20,037 nucleotides of DNA. It comes from a virus. The stretch spans positions 1 through 20,037 of IMG/VR virus record IMGVR_UViG_3300042328_000131; one strand, 5' to 3'. Of this stretch, positions 7,452 to 15,729 are shown piece after piece; the stretch's first letter is position 1, and every line of letters begins with the position of its first letter. The notes under the pieces were generated by a model. The model saw only the letters and a list, made by a program, of their open reading frames with translations, did no database searches and had not been told where the DNA came from. The translations under genes and the position numbers were made by a program.

Positions 7452-8764
7452 GCGATAAACAACAAGACGACTACTATAAGAATCATCATTATCATACACG
7501 TAAACCTGTATATATTAGTGAAGATGACCTACGAACAGACCAACTTAATCGGTTAACTAAGAGTGATGTATTTTGTATGATCCCTTGGATACACATGCAT
7601 GCCTTTCCGGACGGTCGTGCTTATCCCTGTTGTCTGGGTGACGACAAACACCCAGTAGGAAATTTTAAGCAAGATAGTATGGAAACAGTTTGGAATCAGC
7701 CTGCATATAGAACAATGCGTACTAACATGCTAGAAGAAAAACCCTGCAAAGAATGTACTAAGTGTTACGAGCAAGAGGCTAACGGTTTTATGAGCATGCG
7801 TAACAGTACCAACAAAAACTTTGGACAACACATTGGGTTAGTAGATGCTACTAAAACCGATGGCACCTACGATGATTTTAAACTGCGCTATTATGATGTG
7901 CGCTTCTCTAACCTATGTAACTTTACTTGTCGTACTTGCGGCGGCTGGTTTAGTAGCAGTTGGTATACAGAGGAAGAGCAACTATATGGTAAACGTGACT
8001 ACCCCAGGATTATGTTCGCTGGCCGCACCGAATTAGATATGTGGGAACAATTAGAGCCGCATATTCCTTATCTCGAACAAATTTATTTTGCCGGTGGCGA
8101 ACCTCTAATGATGGAAGAGCACTATCGTATATTAAAAGAGCTTGTCAAGCGAGAAATGTTTAATGTCAAATTGATTTATAATACAAATTTTAGTCGTTTG
8201 GCACTCAAAGATGACAATGTTTTAGAATATTGGAAATTATTTCAGAATGTGGGGGTAGGAGCAAGTTTAGATGCAATGGGTCCTCGCGCTGAATACATAC
8301 GTAAAGGTACTAAATGGGATCAAATTGAACGTAATCGAGAACAGATGTTAGAAGTATGTCCAAATACAGATTTTTATGTCAGTGCTACGGTTAGTTTATA
8401 TAACGTATTGCACGTATCGGACTTTCATAAAGATTGGGTAAACAAAGGATACGTAAAAGCACAAGATTGGAATATTAATATTTTACAAGGACCCGAACGT
8501 GATCGAGTGGACGTCTTACCGCAGAAATTTAAAATTGAGGCAAAAAATAAAATAGATGATCATATCAAATGGTTAGAACCTCAAGACCATCTTAGACGTG
8601 CAATAGGTAGTTATCAGGGGTTAGTTAATATCATGATGAAAGATGATCGTAGTTATTTACTAGGAGAATTTTTTCGAACAAATGATAGATTAGATCAATA
8701 TAGACAAGAATCGTTTGAACAGGTGTTTCCTGAGCTAAGTTCATTGAGATCGTATCTTGGCTAA
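7448..8764 (+). CDS. Radical SAM enzyme with N-terminal twitch domain, copy A
   Basis: A 438-residue protein of the type usually annotated 'twitch domain-containing radical SAM protein'. After a His/Lys-rich 40-residue leader comes FCMIPWIHMHAFPDG (42-56; C43), then PCC (C61, C62), a W-N helix, and C100/C103/C106 followed by S-x-R-N-S-T-N. This is the N-terminal auxiliary Fe-S module. The radical SAM core follows, with C157-x3-C161-x2-C164 (LCNFTCRTCGGW) and GGEP at 216-219. The third Cys in the C100-C106 group (CKECTKC) is extra compared with the other copies here. Family knowledge says such enzymes make radical modifications of sugars, peptides or small metabolites; the substrate is not deducible. 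No Shine-Dalgarno is visible; it overlaps the SGNH gene by four bases. Confidence 0.88.
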   Translation: MSDKQQDDYYKNHHYHTRKPVYISEDDLRTDQLNRLTKSDVFCMIPWIHMHAFPDGRAYPCCLGDDKHPVGNFKQDSMETVWNQPAYRTMRTNMLEEKPCKECTKCYEQEANGFMSMRNSTNKNFGQHIGLVDATKTDGTYDDFKLRYYDVRFSNLCNFTCRTCGGWFSSSWYTEEEQLYGKRDYPRIMFAGRTELDMWEQLEPHIPYLEQIYFAGGEPLMMEEHYRILKELVKREMFNVKLIYNTNFSRLALKDDNVLEYWKLFQNVGVGASLDAMGPRAEYIRKGTKWDQIERNREQMLEVCPNTDFYVSATVSLYNVLHVSDFHKDWVNKGYVKAQDWNINILQGPERDRVDVLPQKFKIEAKNKIDDHIKWLEPQDHLRRAIGSYQGLVNIMMKDDRSYLLGEFFRTNDRLDQYRQESFEQVFPELSSLRSYLG

Positions 8765-10529
8765 TTTAGATTTATTAATAGTTGCTGTTCCGGTATTAGA
8801 TCTACAATACCCACCTAGTAGCCCTGCCATAATCAAAGCCTGTGCCAATGCGGCAGGATTTAAAGCAAAAACTGCTGACTATAATATATTGTTGAGAGAT
8901 ATATGCGGTTCAAATGACAAATTCTATTCAGTTCAATATAATTTTGAAAATGTTAGTACACCTATCAGCGATACCAGTGATGTAGTTGAATTTTTCTTTG
9001 ATCAAGATAATGAAATAATTAAATCTTGGTTGTTAGCTTGTATTTCAGATATTAAAGAGAAAAATCCTGCTTGGTTGGGTATCAGTGTATTCAGTTATAA
9101 AAGCCATAAAGCAACATTATTATTATGTGACACCGTTAAAAAATTATTACCCAATATTAAAATTGTACTAGGTGGTAGAGGCGCTAGCAGTTATGCTCTT
9201 GGCCCTGATCATTTACAATTTGTAAACAAGTTAAAAAAATATTTTGGAAATTATTATTCTGCTAACTTTGCTGACACTTTACTTAAATACGGCATAGTAG
9301 ATAAGGTAATACACGGCGATGGTGAACAGGCCATCATTGATTTATTGCAGGGCAATTCCGAAGACAATGTCAATGGCTCAATCAATGAAATTAATTTAGA
9401 AACAATTCCATTTGTTGATTTTGACGATTATGATATTAACACATACAATTATATCAATGACCCAATAATTCCTATTACTGGAAGTAAAGGGTGCGTGCGA
9501 CAATGTACATTTTGTGACATACCTGTTTTATGGCCGAAATTTAAATTTCGCTCAGGTGATCACATTGCACAAGAAATGATACATCTGCAGAATAAACATA
9601 ATGTAAGTAAGTTCTATATGAGCGATAGCTTGGTTAATGGAAGTTTAAAAGCCTTCAATGATTTTATCAGAACTTTAGCTAATTACAACAATACAAACCT
9701 CGATAAAAAAATTAAATGGGTTGGGCAATATATTACTCGACCTGTATCGAATGTGCTGAATGATGAATATTATAATTTATTAAAAGCCAGCGGCGGCGAA
9801 GGGTTAACTATTGGCGTCGAAAGCGGCAGTGATAGTGTGCGTGAACACATGAAGAAAAAATTTACTACAACAGATGTTGATGCTGAGTTAGAACAATTTG
9901 ACCGTCGCGGAATTGTCTGCGTGTTATTATTTTTTAGTTGCTACCCTACAGAAACCTGGCAAGATTTTCTAGATACTGTAGATATGTTTATACGTTATCA
10001 AAAATATTGCGCCAGCGGTACAGTTTATAAACTCACGCTAGGAACTCCGTATACCCACCATCCACAAACTCCATTATGGAATATGCAAGAAGACATTGGG
10101 CTTATTTCGTCTGCGGGTTCTGATATTTTATGGATACTCGAAGATAACCCAGAATTGACATTCTACGAACGTGTCAGACGTAGATTAATACTACAAGAAG
10201 TGGCACTGTGTTTACGATTGCCAATGAGCAGAAATACAGCTGAATTAAATCAACTCATTGATAGTCTTACTTTACATTATGCTAGTGTAGAACAATTTTT
10301 TGGTTCAAGACCAAAAACAGCAGTTTATCAAGATTTATATAATCTAACACCATACGAAAATCTATTAATGCCCGAAGATATTCAATTTAAAATTAAAGTT
10401 CATCTTGATAGTAATCCGGGCATGATTGAACGTATAATAAGTAAACATGCAAACATCAATGATGATATAAGATTTGATAACGATAGCTATTTAAAATTAA
10501 AGGATATTCTACTGAATGGCATTACCTGA
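8757..10529 (+). CDS. B12-binding-domain-type radical SAM enzyme
   Basis: A 590-residue protein. The N-terminal about 200 residues look like the cobalamin-binding Rossmann domain of class B radical SAM enzymes: a hydrophobic strand, then YPPSSPAIIKACANAAGF (18-35), WLGISVFSYKSH (106-117), IVLGGRGAS (136-144) and HGDGEQAIIDLL (186-197). No DxHxxG cobalamin ligand motif is seen, which is common in this class, so B12 use is not proven. The radical SAM core has C246-x3-C250-x2-C253 (GCVRQCTFC) and the GVESGSDSVREHM element (353-365). Relatives methylate, rearrange or close rings on unactivated carbons. The start is TTG 8757, overlapping the upstream stop by eight bases; no ATG or GTG is available nearby. 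The N-terminal coding region is markedly A+T-rich (about 25% G+C in the lines at 8881 and 9001). Confidence 0.85.
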   Translation: MANLDLLIVAVPVLDLQYPPSSPAIIKACANAAGFKAKTADYNILLRDICGSNDKFYSVQYNFENVSTPISDTSDVVEFFFDQDNEIIKSWLLACISDIKEKNPAWLGISVFSYKSHKATLLLCDTVKKLLPNIKIVLGGRGASSYALGPDHLQFVNKLKKYFGNYYSANFADTLLKYGIVDKVIHGDGEQAIIDLLQGNSEDNVNGSINEINLETIPFVDFDDYDINTYNYINDPIIPITGSKGCVRQCTFCDIPVLWPKFKFRSGDHIAQEMIHLQNKHNVSKFYMSDSLVNGSLKAFNDFIRTLANYNNTNLDKKIKWVGQYITRPVSNVLNDEYYNLLKASGGEGLTIGVESGSDSVREHMKKKFTTTDVDAELEQFDRRGIVCVLLFFSCYPTETWQDFLDTVDMFIRYQKYCASGTVYKLTLGTPYTHHPQTPLWNMQEDIGLISSAGSDILWILEDNPELTFYERVRRRLILQEVALCLRLPMSRNTAELNQLIDSLTLHYASVEQFFGSRPKTAVYQDLYNLTPYENLLMPEDIQFKIKVHLDSNPGMIERIISKHANINDDIRFDNDSYLKLKDILLNGIT

Positions 10530-11712
10530 AAAAATATGTATTCTTCCTTGGATTAGTGTTGAAACTAGCCCGATAGGCAGCGCCAGGCCTTGTTGTTTGG
10601 CTGACGATGAGATTACACAATCGAATGGTGAAAAGTATAATTTGCTACAACATTCACTTAGCGAAATATACCACAGTGAATACATGCAGGATTTACGAAA
10701 ACAATTTCTTAACGGTGAAAAACCAAAAACTTGTCGACGTTGTTGGGACGAAGAAGCTGCAGGGCGCACCAGCAAACGTATCAACAGTCGAATTAGATTA
10801 AAAGAATATTACGATAATATTGATTTTAATAATACCAATCCTGACCAGTTGTGGTTTATTGATCTTAAATTGGGAAATATTTGTAATCTTAAATGTCGTA
10901 TATGCGGCAGTTGGAGCAGTAGTAAGTGGGCTAAAGAAGAATTAGATTATATACCAAAAGAACATAGAAAAGATCATATAGCGAATCTATGGATTAAACA
11001 GGGCGCCTGGCCGAGAGAAACAGAAGTGTTTTGGGATGACTTAAAGACACTGTTACCTAACATTAGATATTTAGAATTTACAGGTGGCGAACCCTTTTTA
11101 ATAGAACAACATTTTGAATTATTGCGTTATGCTGTAGAGCATGACTATGCAAAAAATATTGAGATACACTATAATACCAATGGAACTGTATTTCCGGACA
11201 GCTACGAGCTCTGGAGTCACTTTAAGCATGTCGAAGTAGCACTTAGTATCGACAATACCGGCAGTCGTTTTGAATACGAAAGATACGGCGCAAAATGGGC
11301 GGAAGTAGAACGCAATCTATGGCGCTTTTTTGAATTGCATAACAGTAAGTTTAATATACAATTATGTCTCACAGTCAACGTACAAAATGTTTATTACTTA
11401 CCAGAGATGTGCGAATGGTTGCAAAATATGCCATTTGATCATGTCTATTTTAACATGTTACACGATCCGTGGCACATGTGTATTGGCCGTATGACTACAG
11501 CAGCACAACAATTGGTTATTGATAAATTAACCAATAATCAGGTGCAACCTAAATATCGTGCAGAAATTCTACGTATTATTAAGTTTATTCAAAACGGAGA
11601 AGGCAGTGACGGCCAGGAATTCTTGCGTGCTATGAAATTAGCAGATGGATATCGGAATCAAAGTTTTTTAACCTCACACCCAGAAATAGCCAAGGCCATG
11701 GGATATGAATAA
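10516..11712 (+). CDS. Radical SAM enzyme with N-terminal twitch domain, copy B
   Basis: A compact 398-residue protein. The N-terminal cluster module starts almost at the Met: C8-x2-PW (CILPW), PCC at C26/C27, the helix LSEIYHSEYMQDLRKQF, then C73-x2-C76 W and the R-T-S-K-R-I-N-S turn. The radical SAM core has C123-x3-C127-x2-C130 (NICNLKCRICGSW) and GGEP at 190-193. Strands ending in YNTNG and ALSID (about 222-226 and 247-251) fit the core's barrel. No C-terminal SPASM cysteines are seen. The substrate is unknown. It overlaps the B12-type enzyme by 14 bases, so the two may be co-translated and may act on the same molecule. AAAGGA (10499-10504) lies 11 bases ahead of the ATG. Confidence 0.88.
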   Translation: MALPEKICILPWISVETSPIGSARPCCLADDEITQSNGEKYNLLQHSLSEIYHSEYMQDLRKQFLNGEKPKTCRRCWDEEAAGRTSKRINSRIRLKEYYDNIDFNNTNPDQLWFIDLKLGNICNLKCRICGSWSSSKWAKEELDYIPKEHRKDHIANLWIKQGAWPRETEVFWDDLKTLLPNIRYLEFTGGEPFLIEQHFELLRYAVEHDYAKNIEIHYNTNGTVFPDSYELWSHFKHVEVALSIDNTGSRFEYERYGAKWAEVERNLWRFFELHNSKFNIQLCLTVNVQNVYYLPEMCEWLQNMPFDHVYFNMLHDPWHMCIGRMTTAAQQLVIDKLTNNQVQPKYRAEILRIIKFIQNGEGSDGQEFLRAMKLADGYRNQSFLTSHPEIAKAMGYE

Positions 11713-12760
11713 AATAAATTTAGTCAGAGTTGGGTGGACAGATTTAAACAGTAGCTACTTAGAATGGATCCTCCAAAAAGAGTTTGATCTGAATAACTAC
11801 AATAATACCAACACATATAATAAAGACACTGATATATTAGTTGTATCTCGTCCGGAATTTTTTAACAACGATATTTTAATTAAATTCTTATCTGACGGAT
11901 TCAGAGTAATTTTAGCAAACTTATGGGAAGCTCGTCCATTCTTACTAGCACGTGATTTTGAGCCGTATCTAGATAATATTTTAGTAGTACTGGGTTGTAA
12001 GAATTCACATGACTATGGTTGGAAGAATGTCATCAATGTACCAAATTGGTTTTGGTATAACGAAAGTCTTTGGTACACTTGCGATAAGAATTTTCAATAT
12101 CAAAACTATGTCCCCAATCGTACAAACACTAATTTGTTTTTCATGCCAATTAAAAGAAGTAAACAGTTTAGAACAGCTATTGTTGAAAGATTTGAAAATG
12201 TATTAGACCGCGCCACCTGGAGTTACGTTGAACGGTTGTGCAACGGAAAACATTTAGTTACTAAAGAAACTAATCCAGTAGCACGCATTGGCTGGGATAG
12301 ACAGTTTGAGGCTGAATGGTATGATGACACATATTTCACTGTGGCTGTTGAAACTTATTATGGCTGTTCAGATTTAATAAAAGAACAACAAGGACTTAGG
12401 TCAGATGAACTTTGTCCTGCTGACTTGTTTATTACAGAAAAGACATATAAACCTATAGCACATCAGCATCCGTTTATGTTGATGGGAATGCCAGGAACAC
12501 TAGCACATCTACGCTCTTTGGGATTTGAAACATACGATCATTTGTTTGATGAGAGTTATGATACTGAAGAGTTTTTTGAAGATAGATTAGAAATTATCTA
12601 CAATAATATTATAAATTTTGATTGTAACCGCTATTTAGATCCACTAACAGAACAAAAAATTAAACATAATTACAATAAGTTTTATGATAGAGTTCAGGTA
12701 TTAAACGGAATTGACCGCGAATTTATTGTCCCAACCTTAGAGTGGATACATGCAACCTAA
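11705..12760 (+). CDS. GT10/fucosyltransferase-like glycosyltransferase candidate, phage type
   Basis: A 351-residue soluble protein. The N-terminal half (1-150) looks like a Rossmann domain with a conserved aromatic stretch (VPNWFWYNESLWY). The C-terminal half holds L-F-I-T-E-K-T-Y-K-P-I (about 241-251), then HPFMLMGMPGTLAHLRSLGF (255-274) and FDESYD (281-286). The (S/T)EKT-x-KPI ... PF ... LR-x-LGF pattern resembles the nucleotide-sugar binding end of GT10 alpha-fucosyltransferases and a related group of phage proteins. I infer a GT-B-fold glycosyltransferase, but the first-domain acceptor site is not recognisable. It is flanked by two N-twitch radical SAM genes with overlaps of 8 and 11 bases. 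It could instead be an unclassified phage protein sharing only this motif. Confidence 0.6.
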   Translation: MNKINLVRVGWTDLNSSYLEWILQKEFDLNNYNNTNTYNKDTDILVVSRPEFFNNDILIKFLSDGFRVILANLWEARPFLLARDFEPYLDNILVVLGCKNSHDYGWKNVINVPNWFWYNESLWYTCDKNFQYQNYVPNRTNTNLFFMPIKRSKQFRTAIVERFENVLDRATWSYVERLCNGKHLVTKETNPVARIGWDRQFEAEWYDDTYFTVAVETYYGCSDLIKEQQGLRSDELCPADLFITEKTYKPIAHQHPFMLMGMPGTLAHLRSLGFETYDHLFDESYDTEEFFEDRLEIIYNNIINFDCNRYLDPLTEQKIKHNYNKFYDRVQVLNGIDREFIVPTLEWIHAT

Positions 12761-14045
12761 ACCTCAAACAATGTGTTTAGCACCTTGGGTACACACATAC
12801 CTAAGTCCTCAGACTGAGCGACGTATGTGCTGTGCTAGTCGCGAGCCCGCACAGAACTTTGAACAGTATATTGATACTAAAGCTGGCACAGGCAAGTACA
12901 TTCCAATTACATTAGATGAACACTGGAACAGTGAGCATATGAAAAGTGTACGGGTACGCATGATGGCCGGCGAAACCCTACCTGAGTGTGAAGTGTGTAA
13001 TGACAAGCTATTGAACACATCAGTTTACCGTAGTTATTTTGATAGCCTTTTTGGTCATAAATATCAGAGTATACTAGAGAATACCGACGCAGACGGAACT
13101 ACTACACTTCGTCCTGTTAGTTGGGATTATAGATTCTCTAACTTATGCAATTTCAAATGTCGTATGTGTGGAGATATGTTATCTAGCGCCTGGGAATCAG
13201 AACAGCGCACCCACAATATGATCAATTGGTTGAATCCAAAAAACAATTGGATGAAGCCCGAAATCAAAGAGCAGATTACTGCTTTTCAAGACAGTCAAAT
13301 AGAACAAGAGTTTGCGAGTGCTGTAGAAAGTCATCAAGTAGAAGAAGTATATTGGGTAGGCGGGGAGCCACTAATGTACGAACAACATTGGCGCTATATG
13401 AAGCGCATTGTTGAACTAGGAGATGGTAAACGTGTTTACGCAAGGTACAATACAAATCTTAGCCGTGTCGACTATCGCGGCGTCAATCTCTATAGGGACA
13501 TTCTATCTGGGCTACGTGATTGGCAAATCTGTGCCAGTCTCGACGGAACTGGTAAAATTGGAGAATACATTAGAACAGGACTTGACTATAATTCATGGCT
13601 TACAAACTTCCGTCAAGGAGTTAGAATCGCAAGTCACCGACGCCAAATGCGCATTGACTTCACTCTCACATTGCCCGGAATGTTCGAAGTCGCCAACATT
13701 AGCCGCCTTGCTGAAGAATTGGATGTAGATGTTCTTGCCAAAGTAGTCTTTAGTTTTAGTCCTGATATTATTATGTCGCCATTGGCCCTACCTAAGGATA
13801 TATTATATCCATGGATAGACGAAATTTTGGGTAGTCCCCTTCATAACTCACTTAGGGACATATTAATACAGCTCAAAACTAGACCTACATTCCAAGAGCA
13901 ATACCCAGACACTTGGAAATTAGCACTTGACAAAGGCAAGCAACGTGTGTTACAATTAGAAGATATCCGTGGCGATGAATATACCATGGCCGACATATTA
14001 TCAATGAGACCTGATGTTTATGAATGGTACCAATCAATTAATTGA
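12750..14045 (+). CDS. Radical SAM enzyme with N-terminal twitch domain, copy C
   Basis: A 431-residue protein. The N-terminal cluster module has CLAPW (C9), M-C-C (C27/C28) and C80-x2-C83, here without the Trp that usually follows (CEVCNDK). The radical SAM core carries C133-x3-C137-x2-C140 (NLCNFKCRMCGDML) and GGEP at 204-207, then ARYNTNLS (226-233) and ASLDGTG (252-258). A 60-residue helical insert (145-200, with WLNPKNNW) separates the cluster motif from the GGEP strand and is longer than in copy B. The substrate is unknown. It overlaps the GT10-like gene by 11 bases and the following unknown gene by 32. The separate sequence drift of copies A, B and C argues for different substrates rather than dosage. 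Confidence 0.87.
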   Translation: MQPKPQTMCLAPWVHTYLSPQTERRMCCASREPAQNFEQYIDTKAGTGKYIPITLDEHWNSEHMKSVRVRMMAGETLPECEVCNDKLLNTSVYRSYFDSLFGHKYQSILENTDADGTTTLRPVSWDYRFSNLCNFKCRMCGDMLSSAWESEQRTHNMINWLNPKNNWMKPEIKEQITAFQDSQIEQEFASAVESHQVEEVYWVGGEPLMYEQHWRYMKRIVELGDGKRVYARYNTNLSRVDYRGVNLYRDILSGLRDWQICASLDGTGKIGEYIRTGLDYNSWLTNFRQGVRIASHRRQMRIDFTLTLPGMFEVANISRLAEELDVDVLAKVVFSFSPDIIMSPLALPKDILYPWIDEILGSPLHNSLRDILIQLKTRPTFQEQYPDTWKLALDKGKQRVLQLEDIRGDEYTMADILSMRPDVYEWYQSIN

Positions 14046-15108
14046 CACTATTGAAATTGTTTTACAGGGCAACGACAGTCATTTAACTGTATATGTTGAT
14101 GTATTTGACAATAGCCTAAGCCGTAAATGGCTTGATGCGCTAAATCATCTGATACAGCACAATTATCATTTAGAAAAGAACTATTGTTTCTTTGGGTTTG
14201 CTAATAGTCCTCGTAACGGTTGGTATATTTTAAATCAAGTTAATCATAGTATTGCTGCAATTAATCAAGCTAACCTTGGTTATCAAATTGATGATTATTT
14301 TTCAATGGATAATTGTTTGACTGATGATCCAATTGGTGACGAACCAGCAGTACGTAATATTGTTCACGATAAGTTAAATCACTTACATAGATACTTTGAA
14401 GATTTACAAGGAGTATCTGGTCAGATGAGTCCTTATTACACTGCTGCAGACCCCACTACCCGTTGGCACATTCGACAACTTAATCTATTATGTCATGAAT
14501 TTGAATCCTGGGCACTGAGTTATCGAAAAGAACTACACGCACCTGAATGGATGCGGCCCAGTCAACTAATGTGCTGGCTAAATGCTCCGCGATTTGTATT
14601 AGAAGAAAGTGATTATGAATTGTTCGGCATTGACACAATTAATCGATCACTTGGGGGTGTATTTGTTGGAGTCAATAAAGCAGTGGGCAAACATCATTGG
14701 GAAGTATTCAGTGATGAGGGGCGCGACAGTCGTATAAGTGAATTAACTACTAGTACATTACGTAGTCAATCCGAAGCCGCTGGCGATTTTGATATTGAAT
14801 GGGCAAATAATCCCGGTAACTATCAATGGCAAAAAATTAAACTTAGCGAATTTAAAGATTGGTTAGTAGCCAACGGATTTGACCCTAACGATAAAAGTTT
14901 AACTATCGGCCATCCCCAAGTTGGCCAGGTGAATTTATTACGTAGTTTTAACACAGAAGAGTATCAGACTATTTGGGCATTATTAGAAACTCATTTAGAC
15001 GTATACAGTATAAAAACCAAAAATGCCTATACAGAATATAAGTATACCTGGGCAGATGCAGATTTTATTGATAGACAAATCACAATCATTGGTGGTGTAT
15101 GCAAGTAG
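14014..15108 (+). CDS. Phage protein of unknown function with His/Glu-rich helical segments
   Basis: A 364-residue protein that I cannot assign to a family with certainty. The N-terminus (IDTIEIVLQGNDSHLTVYVDV, 10-30) is beta-rich, followed by LSRKWLDALNHLIQHNYHLEKNY. Two predicted helices carry potential metal ligands: H118-x4-H123-x-H125-x3-E129 and, about 30 residues later, H161-E162-x-E164. A later part contains GGVFVGVNKAVGKHHWEVFSDEG (214-236) and GHPQVGQVNLL. There is no signal peptide or membrane segment. The start may be ATG 14014 or ATG 14020; neither has a clear ribosome-binding site. It overlaps the radical SAM gene by 32 bases and the SGNH gene by 10, so it probably acts with them. 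A metal-dependent role is only a guess. Confidence 0.75.
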   Translation: MFMNGTNQLIDTIEIVLQGNDSHLTVYVDVFDNSLSRKWLDALNHLIQHNYHLEKNYCFFGFANSPRNGWYILNQVNHSIAAINQANLGYQIDDYFSMDNCLTDDPIGDEPAVRNIVHDKLNHLHRYFEDLQGVSGQMSPYYTAADPTTRWHIRQLNLLCHEFESWALSYRKELHAPEWMRPSQLMCWLNAPRFVLEESDYELFGIDTINRSLGGVFVGVNKAVGKHHWEVFSDEGRDSRISELTTSTLRSQSEAAGDFDIEWANNPGNYQWQKIKLSEFKDWLVANGFDPNDKSLTIGHPQVGQVNLLRSFNTEEYQTIWALLETHLDVYSIKTKNAYTEYKYTWADADFIDRQITIIGGVCK

Positions 15109-15653
15109 TAGCTGGTGGCGATAGTATGGTCTGGGGCAGTGAGCTAGAAGATAGCCCCCACGGTGGTATTAACGGATATAGTCGCAATACTTTTACTGCA
15201 CTACTAGCCGGTGATAATTATATCTGTACTGCCTATCCTGGCATAGGTAACTATGAGATTGCAGAACGTGCTAGGGCAGAGTTACAACAAGGTCTGCCTA
15301 AAGCAGTGGTTGTGTGTTGGACTTGGCCTAGTAGAGATACTGTATATACCAGTCCTAGGGTTATATTAGAGTTTCAACAGTATTGCGAATACCACAATGT
15401 GCCTTACTTGTTTACCTGTGTAGACAACTGTTTAATAGAGTTATTAGACCCCAAAACCAACTGGGACCATTGGTACTTATTCCCAGCGGGTACAGAACCA
15501 GGTGAAACACAACAACCAAGAGGCTTTTATCAATGGGCAGTTGAAAATAAGTACAATATAGGACCAGATGGACATCCATTGGAACATGCACATTTGGCAG
15601 CCTCTATATTAATTAAGGAGAAATTTAATGAATTGGTTAAAAAACATTATTAA
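15099..15653 (+). CDS. SGNH/GDSL-type hydrolase-like protein, array member 1
   Basis: A 184-residue protein. Block I is G6-G7-D8-S9 with M-V-W-G-S-E-L, giving nucleophile candidate S9. Block II is PGIGNYEIA (47-55). The GxND block is replaced by C-W74-T-W-P-S-R79. Block V is G156-P-D157-G158-H159-P160 followed by H163/H165; the Asp sits two, not three, residues before the His. It shares NWxxWYxF, GFYxWAxxNK and HPxxxAH with the third member of this array, so the two are close paralogues. The likely chemistry is ester hydrolysis or acyl transfer on a glycan or small metabolite, but the atypical blocks make this uncertain. It is cytoplasmic by sequence. Its 3' end contains the ribosome-binding site and start of a micro-protein gene. 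Confidence 0.78.
   Translation: MQVVAGGDSMVWGSELEDSPHGGINGYSRNTFTALLAGDNYICTAYPGIGNYEIAERARAELQQGLPKAVVVCWTWPSRDTVYTSPRVILEFQQYCEYHNVPYLFTCVDNCLIELLDPKTNWDHWYLFPAGTEPGETQQPRGFYQWAVENKYNIGPDGHPLEHAHLAASILIKEKFNELVKKHY
15615..15620 (+). promoter_or_regulatory. Strong Shine-Dalgarno for the micro-protein gene
   Basis: AAGGAG lies seven bases upstream of ATG 15628, inside the last codons of the SGNH gene. It is one of the two best ribosome-binding sites in the operon and the main support for the small gene that follows. Confidence 0.8.
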
Positions 15654-15729
15654 TCGTATCAAGTTAGAAATAGCATATCGTAAGAAGTTGAAAGAATTGC
15701 GTAAAAGAGATCCATTTATTTACAAATAA
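15628..15729 (+). CDS. 33-residue basic micro-protein
   Basis: The frame ATG 15628 to TAA 15727-15729 encodes 33 residues, starting MNWLKNIINRIKLEIAYRKK and ending in RDPFIYK. It has seven Lys and four Arg against three acidic residues (net about +8), with an amphipathic helical pattern from residue 3 to 27. Three facts support it as real: AAGGAG at seven-base spacing, exact filling of the only gap between two SGNH genes, and a TAATG junction coupling it to the next start. I recall similar small proteins ending in a DPFIYK-like tail in marine T4-like phages, but have not searched. It has no Cys, Ser or Thr and no leader/core layout, so it does not look like a RiPP precursor. It may bind nucleic acid, a membrane or a partner enzyme. 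Confidence 0.8.
   Translation: MNWLKNIINRIKLEIAYRKKLKELRKRDPFIYK

Noticed and set aside
13423-13728. 101-residue frame with an apparent N-terminal membrane helix and coiled coil, resembling a phage spanin
   Set aside because: It sits inside radical SAM copy C in another frame, with no credible ribosome-binding site or lysis-gene neighbours; the likeness is probably accidental.
15628-15729. Micro-protein as a RiPP precursor for the radical SAM enzymes
   Set aside because: It has no Cys, Ser or Thr, no leader/core boundary and no adjacent transporter or protease. A Lys/Tyr-directed modification cannot be excluded but is not supported.
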